From CAVHXA01 sp963639765 (GTDB lineage: Bacteria > Bacillota > Clostridia > Oscillospirales > Oscillospiraceae), in assembly GCA_963639765.1 (NCBI GenBank), contig CAVHXA010000004.1, positions 1-64,000 of the forward strand: a stretch of DNA of 64,000 bases. Direction: 5' to 3'. Under the pieces are notes generated by a model. It was not told where the DNA came from. It saw only the letters and a program-made list of their open reading frames with translations, and ran no database searches. The translations under genes and the position numbers were made by a program. Positions within the stretch are counted from its first letter, which is position 1. The number at the start of each line of letters is the position of its first letter. Positions 1 through 6,453 of the stretch are shown here, in pieces.

Positions 1-164
1 GCTTTCAGGGCGTATTCCATCTCTGCAAGCGTCTGCACGCCATTCCTTTGCAAAAGGCCTGCTATGGAAAGCATTCGATGGTTGATGAGCCGCACCACGC
101 CGTTTGTGTCAAAAAAGCAGACTGCAACAGGAAGGTGGTCAAAGCTTTCCTTGATCCTGTCCAT
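1..164 (-). CDS. PAS-domain protein, 5' part only (probable sensor histidine kinase)
   Basis: Only the first 54 codons are inside the window; the gene runs off the left edge. The start is the ATG at 164, preceded by a GGGGGGAT stretch that lies in the tail of the upstream gene, 6 bases away, so the two are co-transcribed. The visible N-terminus contains HLPVAVCFFDTNGVVRLINH, a typical PAS-domain opening (a hydrophobic strand, then F-D-x-x-G-x-V-x-x-x-N). PAS domains bind small ligands or mediate contacts in signal proteins. Because the upstream gene encodes a kinase-like membrane protein without catalytic boxes, this one may supply the missing kinase activity; that is inference, since its C-terminal part is not visible. 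Confidence 0.6.
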   Translation of the reverse strand, partial: MDRIKESFDHLPVAVCFFDTNGVVRLINHRMLSIAGLLQRNGVQTLAEMEYALK

Positions 165-170
165 GCGCTT

Positions 171-1847
171 CTATCCCCCCGACCTTTTGGATTTTTGCGT
201 GAAATATTGCAGGCCATCCTCATCCTGCGACCATTCCAGCATGGGAAATTGTTTTTTTAAGCAGCAAAGGGACTCTTTGCAGGAGACACAGATGTTGACC
301 TCGATCCATTCCCTGATCTCGATGGAAATCAGCAGCGATTCCAGTGATGTCAGCCCCGCCTCCACGATTGCTTCAAACAGGTCATAGATCTGTGCCGCCT
401 GCTCCATGGCAAGCAGACCTTCACCATTTATGAGTGCTCTGCATTCAATACCATACAGGCTCAGGCTCTCCGCGGACTCATTGAAGCACAGCCGCAGCTC
501 CTGCACAGAAATCACACCGCGCTGCGCACCGACAAAAATCAGGTTATTCCTCCGTTTGATATAGGTTCCGACAACGATAGCCCGGGCAAGAAGCCTTCTG
601 GCCTCGTCCTTGTCTGTCGCCATCTGTATTGCGGCCAGAAGATCACGAAGTATTGTGATCTGTCGGGATGTCTGCGTCTCTATCATGTCATACAGACGGT
701 TTTCTTCTGACAGCCGCAGACGTTTTTCGCGCTGTGCGTTTTCTGCCGACAAAACGTTTCCGGTGTCGCGCAGCTCGTCGCGTGTCAGCTCCATTGCCTC
801 ACGGAGTCGGTTCAGCTCGGAAATATCCTCCTTCCAGAATACCCACCAGCCTCTGCGCAGCGGATATCGCTTCAAAAGCGTGTTGCTATCCAGCTCGACG
901 GTATCAGCATACATCTGCCGCAGCGCATCCGCCGACAGAGGCTCACGCATTGCGGAGGAGATATGCCGCGGAGAAAAGTCCGCGTTTGTGATCTGGACCG
1001 GCAGCATAGCCGCCTCAAACAGTTCATCATAGTCCATGTTGGACTGGATCAGTCCGCACCGGATGCAGCCTTCAAAAACAGCGCAAATCAGCAGGCAATG
1101 TGTGACGGTCATATCGCCTGCCAGCAGCAGGACGAACCGGACACCGCGTATATATGCAATGCCATATATCAGAGACAGCCCGAGCGGGATCAGCGGCAGC
1201 AGCAGAATGGTTTTGCTCCGCGGAATGCGGCATTTCTTCAGCATTATGGCAAAAGAAACAAACGCGCACAGAATTACCCAAATCAGAACGATGTAATAGC
1301 CTGTCTCATAGCGATAGTCAAGGTCTGTCATAACGCCGGAGGGAAAGGAAAATACGTCCTGATGCAGGTCGTTCGTCAGGACAAGGAGGAACAGGAGTGC
1401 CGACGGAACATAAAAAAGCTTTGTCCAGAGCGGCAGTCGATAGTTTTCCGCCTTGCCAAGCGACATGCTTACAAACAGCGCAACAGACAGAATGAACAGC
1501 ATGGGGAAATAGTACCAGTACCAGAGCAGGCGCCGGATATCCATGCTGCTGATGGAATGCTTGATGATTTTAAGCAGCATCCACAGCACCATCATTGCCA
1601 CAATTGCCAGAAGATATCTGCGCACCTGCGCCTGAATGATGCGGGCGCGTATTGAAATTCCCCAGCCGGTCAGCATACAGATGTGGATCGTACCGCGCAG
1701 CAGCGAAGCGCTATGAGGCAGCGTACCGTTTTGCGTAAAATACCGCAGACTTATGGTGAACGCAATAAGCGGCAGCACGATCAACGCTGCGAGTATGCTT
1801 TTTCTCGTTGCCCTGCTCACATTGCTCCCCCTGTTCTGTCGGCACAT
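171..1847 (-). CDS. 7TM histidine-kinase-like membrane protein lacking catalytic motifs
   Basis: A 558-residue protein. Residues about 15-265 hold seven or eight hydrophobic segments, like the 7TM N-terminal region of some Firmicute sensor kinases. Next comes a PAS-like stretch ending in RRGWWVFWKEDISELNRL, a coiled coil (about 350-385) and a helical region with NRLYDMIETQTSRQITILRD and YIKRRNNLIF. This resembles the dimerisation part of LytS-like kinases, but no His stands where a phosphorylated His is expected. The C-terminal 110 residues hold no N, G1 or G2 box of an ATPase domain. It therefore looks like a membrane receptor or scaffold rather than an active kinase. An alternative GTG start at 1820 has a better ribosome binding site (GGGGGAG). 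It is divergent from the receiver-like gene at 2013. Confidence 0.7.
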   Translation of the reverse strand: MCRQNRGSNVSRATRKSILAALIVLPLIAFTISLRYFTQNGTLPHSASLLRGTIHICMLTGWGISIRARIIQAQVRRYLLAIVAMMVLWMLLKIIKHSISSMDIRRLLWYWYYFPMLFILSVALFVSMSLGKAENYRLPLWTKLFYVPSALLFLLVLTNDLHQDVFSFPSGVMTDLDYRYETGYYIVLIWVILCAFVSFAIMLKKCRIPRSKTILLLPLIPLGLSLIYGIAYIRGVRFVLLLAGDMTVTHCLLICAVFEGCIRCGLIQSNMDYDELFEAAMLPVQITNADFSPRHISSAMREPLSADALRQMYADTVELDSNTLLKRYPLRRGWWVFWKEDISELNRLREAMELTRDELRDTGNVLSAENAQREKRLRLSEENRLYDMIETQTSRQITILRDLLAAIQMATDKDEARRLLARAIVVGTYIKRRNNLIFVGAQRGVISVQELRLCFNESAESLSLYGIECRALINGEGLLAMEQAAQIYDLFEAIVEAGLTSLESLLISIEIREWIEVNICVSCKESLCCLKKQFPMLEWSQDEDGLQYFTQKSKRSGG

Positions 1848-2012
1848 TTCCCATTATGATACCATACGGCTGTTAAAAAGACAATGCAGCTTCTGATCCC
1901 CACACTGCAAGGAAACTCAGAAAAAATTGTAAACCCTATCCAATCGGCGGGGGTATTTCGGAAGATATTCTGTTATGATAAGCACAGACAGGAAAAGGGG
2001 TGGTGATGAAGT

Positions 2013-2402
2013 ATGCAAAGAATTGTGCTGGATATGCAAAGTGAGTTGTCTGCAGAAGCGGTCACGAAGGCACTTGTCGACAGCAATCTTGGTTTTTTGG
2101 TATACCGCTCTTCAAAACCGGCAGAGACAATTTCTCTGTGCCGCGCCTGCCGTGCCAATGTGCTGGTGATGGAGGTCAGTCGGCAGGGAGCCTGGCAATT
2201 GACAGAAAGAATAAAGCTTCTCGACAGAATGCGAGGTGGCGGGGGCGGACTAAGCTGCAAAACACTCCTGCTGGTGGATGAGAAGGCTGATGAACTGCTG
2301 GCTGCCGATGTACGGCAGGTCGTAAAGGATCAACTGGTTGATAATTTCATATATGCGTCCGTATCGCCGACATATCTTGCAGGCGTGATCGACACGCTTT
2401 AG
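2013..2402 (+). CDS. Stand-alone receiver-like protein with Glu in place of the phospho-acceptor Asp
   Basis: A 129-residue protein with an alternating strand/helix pattern like a response-regulator receiver. The strand that normally ends in the phospho-accepting Asp reads NVLVMEVSRQG, with Glu at or next to that position, and the usual acidic pair near the N-terminus is not seen. Later segments (KTLLLVDE, NFIYASVSPTYLAGVIDTL) fit the last strands and helices. There is no output domain. It starts at an ATG behind GGGGTGGTG and is divergent from the kinase-like gene, so the two may work together. A permanently active-like, phosphorylation-independent adaptor is a reasonable inference. The fold call rests on pattern only. 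Confidence 0.55.
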   Translation: MQRIVLDMQSELSAEAVTKALVDSNLGFLVYRSSKPAETISLCRACRANVLVMEVSRQGAWQLTERIKLLDRMRGGGGGLSCKTLLLVDEKADELLAADVRQVVKDQLVDNFIYASVSPTYLAGVIDTL

Positions 2403-2417
2403 AAAGGGAAATTCTGC

Positions 2418-2933
2418 GTGAAAAAGAGGCTGAAAATCGGAGTGGCCGTTGGGCTGGCGCTTGCCCTTTTTACTCTAACGGGCTGCTCGACGGATCAGAA
2501 GGTTGTTGCGGATCAGAGTACGGACGGAGGCACTGAAGCGGAGGATATGGGTGAGATCGAGGTATTGGACGGCGGCTCCACCTATGTGGACAATTCCCTC
2601 CTCTGGCCTGTGCTGGAGGGAAAATGGGAAAGCAGCGATGGCCGCTGGCAGGCGATCCTCGATGAGAATACCGGCATTACAATCTCACTGGACGGCGAAG
2701 CGGCGCTGAGCGGCGCATTGTACTTTGTCTATCTCCAGCCGGGTGAGGTCTTGCAGACAGAGCTCTCTTTGGACGACTGTGCGCTCTGGACTGCGGACGG
2801 GATGGCTCAGGGCGAAATCATATATTTCTGCCATGAGGCATCTGCCGACGGCGGCAGCGGGAGGATTCGGATGGAGATGGAGCTGCCGGAGGGCGGCGAG
2901 GAAACAATAACATTTCAAAAAATACGGGAGTGA
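2418..2933 (+). CDS. Small lipoprotein of unknown function
   Basis: A 171-residue protein that starts with GTG behind AAAGGGA, 15 bases after the receiver-like gene, so probably in the same operon. The N-terminus is a lipoprotein signal: KKRLK, then a hydrophobic run ending in the lipobox LTGC (Cys about residue 23). The mature part is acidic. Residues about 65-100 (LEGKWESSDGRWQAILDENT) resemble a small beta-rich domain seen in Clostridial secreted proteins with W-E-S-x-D-G motifs. I do not recognise a function. It is likely anchored on the outer face of the membrane. Confidence 0.65.
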   Translation: MKKRLKIGVAVGLALALFTLTGCSTDQKVVADQSTDGGTEAEDMGEIEVLDGGSTYVDNSLLWPVLEGKWESSDGRWQAILDENTGITISLDGEAALSGALYFVYLQPGEVLQTELSLDDCALWTADGMAQGEIIYFCHEASADGGSGRIRMEMELPEGGEETITFQKIRE

Positions 2934-2939
2934 TTGATC

Positions 2940-3707
2940 GTGGGACTGTTTGATAAAAAGTATTGTGATATTTGCGGGGAAAAGATTGGATTGCTTGGCA
3001 ACCGCAAGCTGGAAAACGGGAATCTCTGCAAAAACTGTGCAAGAAAGCTCTCACCGTGGTTCTCTGACCGACGCAGCAGCACAGTTGAAGAGATCAGGGC
3101 ACAGCTTGCCTACCGTGAAGAAAACAGAGAAAAGGTGTCGGCATTCCACACAACCCGAACCCTTGGCACAAATATGAAGGTCCTGCTGGATGAGGACGCA
3201 GGGAAATTTATGGTAACGAATGCCCGCGACCTTGCAGAGGCCAATCCGGATGTTTTCGACTTTTCAGACGTGACCGGCTGCAACCTCGATATTGACGAAA
3301 GCCGCTCGGAGATCAAGCGCGAGGATAAGGACGGCAATGAGGTCAGCTACAATCCGCCGCGCTATGAGTATTCCTACGACTTCTATGTCACCATCTTCGT
3401 CAACAACCCCTATTTCGACGAAATGCGGTTTCAGGTCAATTCCGGTTCCGTGGACATCACGCCGGCTCCGACACGTCCTGGAATGACGGCCGGCTGCAAC
3501 CCGGAAACCAATGTCGAGTACCGCAATTACAAAAAGCTCGGCGAAGAAATCAGGCAAGCGCTGACGCAGGTCCGCAAGGATGTGCGTGAAAGGATAGAAC
3601 AGGCAGCTGCTCCCAAGGCGGCGGTTACCTGCCCCTGCTGCGGCGCAACCACCACACCGGACGCCAGCGGCTGCTGCGAATACTGCGGCGGCGCGGTGAA
3701 TGGCTGA
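2940..3707 (+). CDS. DUF4428 zinc-ribbon protein
   Basis: About 255 residues. The GTG at 2940 is preferred over a TTG at 2934 because the ribosome binding site CGGGAG is then 10 bases away; it gives the normal family opening MGLFDKKYCDICGEKIGLLG. The first 50 residues match DUF4428: a C-x-x-C pair, then NGNLCKNCARKLSPWFS. The middle (residues about 75-190) is a beta-rich region of the kind often found behind DUF4428. The C-terminus carries a second zinc ribbon, CPCCG followed by CEYCGG. Neither domain has a known function. The gene lies directly behind the small lipoprotein gene. Confidence 0.75.
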   Translation: MGLFDKKYCDICGEKIGLLGNRKLENGNLCKNCARKLSPWFSDRRSSTVEEIRAQLAYREENREKVSAFHTTRTLGTNMKVLLDEDAGKFMVTNARDLAEANPDVFDFSDVTGCNLDIDESRSEIKREDKDGNEVSYNPPRYEYSYDFYVTIFVNNPYFDEMRFQVNSGSVDITPAPTRPGMTAGCNPETNVEYRNYKKLGEEIRQALTQVRKDVRERIEQAAAPKAAVTCPCCGATTTPDASGCCEYCGGAVNG

Positions 3708-3736
3708 ACAACCGGAAAAAAGAAAGGACGATGAAA

Positions 3737-5086
3737 ATGAAAAGGAACAGAGCAAAGAAAATCATCGCACTGCTTATGGCAATGACCATACTTCTTGCAC
3801 TGTGCTCCTGCGGCAAATCCGATCAACAGGAAAATAAGGCGGCTCCCGAAGTGGGCTACTTTGTGATTGAATCCATGGAGGAGGATGGCGAGAGCATCAC
3901 GAAGGAAGACCTGAAAGCAGCCGGCATGGACGCCGATGCATTCTATCTGGTCATGGAAGCAGACGGCACCGGCTATCTTGCGATACCGGACGAAGATACC
4001 GAATTTTTCACATGGGCAGATGGCAGGATCAAAAGTGGAGATTATGAACTTCCCTATACCGTTGATGGTGATACCATGACCCTTGAGGATGACGGCGCAA
4101 AAATGGTTTTCACCCGCAGCAACGGGGAACCGCCTGCAAAGCCCGCTGTGACTTCTGACAACTCAAAAAAAGCCGATTTGGAAAAAATCAATTCAGAGGA
4201 AGCAGAAAACGGAGAAACATCGGAAGAGGTTACTCCGCTGGACGGGGATAACACGGTTATGGAAGGTCCCGTAACTGCCGGCACGGAGCCTGTATCTGCC
4301 GATTTAGGGGACTATCATATTACAATCCTTTCGGCAGAGCAGTTTAAGGACAGCTATGATAAGGATTCTATTCGCTTCTACGTGGACTTCACCAACAATT
4401 CTGACGAACCGACTTCATTCTTCTTTACGTGCGATACGGTTGCATATCAGGAGGGCTATGAGCTGGTTGCAACAGACTCGTTTTACGATGAAGTCGCAGA
4501 GGCAGATAACTGCTACCATGATATCCTCCCCGGAATAACCATCCGTTGCATTGCCGAGTACAACTTCAAGCCAGACGGCGGTGAAGCCGAGTTCACAATC
4601 ACCGAAGGCTACAGCGGTGAGAGCGTAACAATGGCCTTTGACCCCAAAGCTTTGCCTGGCCGTCCGGCGGAGGATTATGCAATTGAGCCGTGCAGCAGCG
4701 ACGCACTGGTGGAAAATTACCCCTCAGAAGGCGTTTATGATGAGGATTATTACATCAGCATCACGAAAAGCGAGGTGGTAGACGGCTGGACTGATGGAGA
4801 AAAGGTAATTCGGATCTATTTTGACTTTACAAATAACTCCGAAGAAGCAACCACATTCTGGGCTGAGGCATTCACTTTGGCGATGCAGGACGGAATCGGA
4901 TTGGAATCGACCGTGGCATATGAATCTGTACCGGAGGAGGATAACAGTATTGTAGACGTCCAGCCGGGAGAAACCATCACGGTTGCCGAGTGCTACTTGC
5001 TTCACGACACCGGGTCTTCTGTAGCGATTCAGGTAATCGATTACTGGGGTGACAACCACCTTGGCACGACCTTTGACGTGCAGTAA
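3737..5086 (+). CDS. Lipoprotein with two DUF5067-like repeats
   Basis: About 449 residues. The ATG at 3737 is chosen because AGAAAGGA lies 8 bases upstream; an ATG at 3731 is too close. A positively charged N-terminus and hydrophobic run end in LCSC, a somewhat irregular lipobox. Residues about 35-130 form a first domain with a DGTGYL/DGDTMTLEDDG pattern. Two related domains follow, each with the core (I/V)R-x-Y-x-DFTNNS(D/E)E and later a PG-x-T-I element (about residues 190-300 and 330-449). They resemble DUF5067, an immunoglobulin-like extracellular domain found in lactic and Clostridial lipoproteins. The doubling points to an internal duplication. No enzymatic motif is visible. Confidence 0.7.
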   Translation: MKRNRAKKIIALLMAMTILLALCSCGKSDQQENKAAPEVGYFVIESMEEDGESITKEDLKAAGMDADAFYLVMEADGTGYLAIPDEDTEFFTWADGRIKSGDYELPYTVDGDTMTLEDDGAKMVFTRSNGEPPAKPAVTSDNSKKADLEKINSEEAENGETSEEVTPLDGDNTVMEGPVTAGTEPVSADLGDYHITILSAEQFKDSYDKDSIRFYVDFTNNSDEPTSFFFTCDTVAYQEGYELVATDSFYDEVAEADNCYHDILPGITIRCIAEYNFKPDGGEAEFTITEGYSGESVTMAFDPKALPGRPAEDYAIEPCSSDALVENYPSEGVYDEDYYISITKSEVVDGWTDGEKVIRIYFDFTNNSEEATTFWAEAFTLAMQDGIGLESTVAYESVPEEDNSIVDVQPGETITVAECYLLHDTGSSVAIQVIDYWGDNHLGTTFDVQ

Positions 5087-5244
5087 CTTAAAGTCCTGCC
5101 GGTGAGCCGTTGGAATTGAACAACGATACAGCTATGACGGTCATATGCGCAGGAAGAAATCTTTCGGCTCAGCCGGGACATGGCGAACCTGACCCTGCTG
5201 CCCTGCAGCTGTTGTATCACGGGTATATCAAAGCCTGCTGATAT

Positions 5245-5272
5245 TTGATTGAGTGAGCTAAGCAGATATACT
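5245..5272 (+). promoter_or_regulatory. Candidate sigma-A promoter of the TM2 gene
   Basis: TTGATT at 5245-5250 and TATACT at 5267-5272, 16 bases apart, stand about 40 bases upstream of the TM2 coding region. The -10 element lies inside the inverted repeat listed next. Confidence 0.4.
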
Positions 5273-5285
5273 TATAACTATCTGC
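5262..5285. promoter_or_regulatory. Inverted repeat overlapping the promoter, possible operator
   Basis: GCAGATA (5262-5268) and TATCTGC (5279-5285) are perfect inverted 7-mers separated by 10 bases. They overlap the candidate -10 element, a usual place for a repressor site. It could equally be a small hairpin at the start of the transcript. Confidence 0.35.
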
Positions 5286-5312
5286 AAATTTTATGATACG
5301 AGGAGATATATT

Positions 5313-5975
5313 ATGGCAAGCTTCACAGATACCGCGAAACAGGCAATGTCAGCCACTTTCCCACGAGAATTTGATATCTCGTATTCCATCACGCTCGAAG
5401 AGACGCTCGAAAAGTTTCAGGCTCGTGCCGCTGCTTTTCAGATGCCGTTTGAGATCAAGGGCGGTATCCCGGGAGAGCGCATTGTCTTCAAGAAAGAGCC
5501 AAATCTGGATGTGGAGATCTGGCTTTATGTTAAGGACGGCTCGCATATAAAAATCGTACCAAACATAAAAGAGAGCACAACAACCGTCAACGGTATGCGC
5601 GTAGATAAAAACAGCGCACTGCGGCGCGGCATCAAGGGCGCAGCAGTAAGCCTGCCGATTGCACGCGGCGAGTACATTGATTACGTCACGGAAACCGTAA
5701 AGAAGATCTTGAACGGGGAACAGGTTGAGGACTACGTTGCCCCTGAGGTTCCTGCCGGAGAGGAGCCGGAGAAGGACTGGCTGACCACGCTGCTGCTGAG
5801 CATCTTCCTCGGCGGCCTAGGCGTGCACCGTTTCTATGTCGGCAAAATCGGAACGGGCATACTGTGGCTTATCACCGGCGGCGTATTCGGTATTGGCTAC
5901 CTTGTCGATCTCATCAAGATCATCTGCGGCAATTTTACCGATAAGAGCGGCAATCTCATTCAGAAGAAAAAGTAA
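5313..5975 (+). CDS. TM2-domain membrane protein
   Basis: A 220-residue protein starting with ATG behind GAGGAG. The first 140 residues are soluble and alpha/beta in pattern and resemble no enzyme I know. The C-terminal region (about 148-205) is a TM2 domain: two hydrophobic helices joined by a short turn, with the conserved LSIFLGGLGVHRFYVGK and a Trp/Gly-rich second helix ending in DLIKIICG. TM2 proteins are common, small and functionally obscure; the soluble part probably faces the cytoplasm. The gene stands alone between a candidate promoter and a strong terminator. Confidence 0.8.
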   Translation: MASFTDTAKQAMSATFPREFDISYSITLEETLEKFQARAAAFQMPFEIKGGIPGERIVFKKEPNLDVEIWLYVKDGSHIKIVPNIKESTTTVNGMRVDKNSALRRGIKGAAVSLPIARGEYIDYVTETVKKILNGEQVEDYVAPEVPAGEEPEKDWLTTLLLSIFLGGLGVHRFYVGKIGTGILWLITGGVFGIGYLVDLIKIICGNFTDKSGNLIQKKK

Positions 5976-6010
5976 GCGATGAAATCGTGATATCTTCGGC
6001 ACATATCTGC

Positions 6011-6067
6011 AGCGCAGTTCTGATTTCCCACAGATTCGAGGCACAGGAAACTCAGAACTGCGCTTTT
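6011..6067 (+). terminator. Rho-independent terminator after the TM2 gene
   Basis: AGCGCAGTTCTGA (6011-6023) pairs perfectly with TCAGAACTGCGCT (6052-6064). The pairing extends inward by TTTCC/GGAAA across a one-base bulge. TTTT follows directly. Confidence 0.8.
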
Positions 6068-6215
6068 ACTGTGTTCTGAATTGGAACTCGGCATATCCCC
6101 GGCCTTCGGGCTCAAAATGAAAGCAATTGATGGATGGACACAGCAGCGCGAGAAAATGAACGACGATCCGGATTCTCTTATCTCCATGAAACAGACTGTT
6201 ACGAACGGATAAAAT

Positions 6216-6336
6216 ACAGGCATGTAGGTTTTTGCAGGCCGTGACAATTTTGCATAATTCAAGAGGTAATCCGTCAAAATGAACCACAAAAACGGCGAAA
6301 ACAGACAGGGATTATATGTTTTTGCTGCCTTGACAA
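6216..6336 (+). repeat. Degenerate 32-base direct repeats upstream of pyc
   Basis: Two 32-base segments, 6216-6247 and 6305-6336, share ACAGG at the start, GTTTTTGC in the middle and TGACAA at the end, with a one-base offset between. The second copy ends in the -35 hexamer of the pyc promoter. This could be a pair of regulator sites or a small duplication. The rest of 5976-6215 holds only the terminator. Confidence 0.4.
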
Positions 6337-6358
6337 GGAGTTGAATATAGCTGATAAT
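6330..6358 (+). promoter_or_regulatory. Sigma-A promoter of pyc
   Basis: TTGACA at 6330-6335 and GATAAT at 6353-6358 are separated by exactly 17 bases, about 95 bases upstream of the pyc start. This is the best promoter-like pair in the 478-base gap. Confidence 0.75.
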
Positions 6359-6395
6359 GAAGAAGAACGGACAACAGAAGAAAACTGAAGGACAG

Positions 6396-6422
6396 CCTGC
6401 AACGCTTTGCAGGATTTCCTGC
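6396..6422 (+). promoter_or_regulatory. Two mutually exclusive hairpins in the pyc leader
   Basis: CCTGCAA (6396-6402) pairs with TTGCAGG (6407-6413) around a 4-base loop. GCAGG (6409-6413) can instead pair with CCTGC (6418-6422). Both cannot form at once. No T-tract follows, so control of translation or RNA stability would be more likely than termination. Confidence 0.35.
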
Positions 6423-6453
6423 ATAAACTAACGCTACGAAAGGAGCTTGACTG

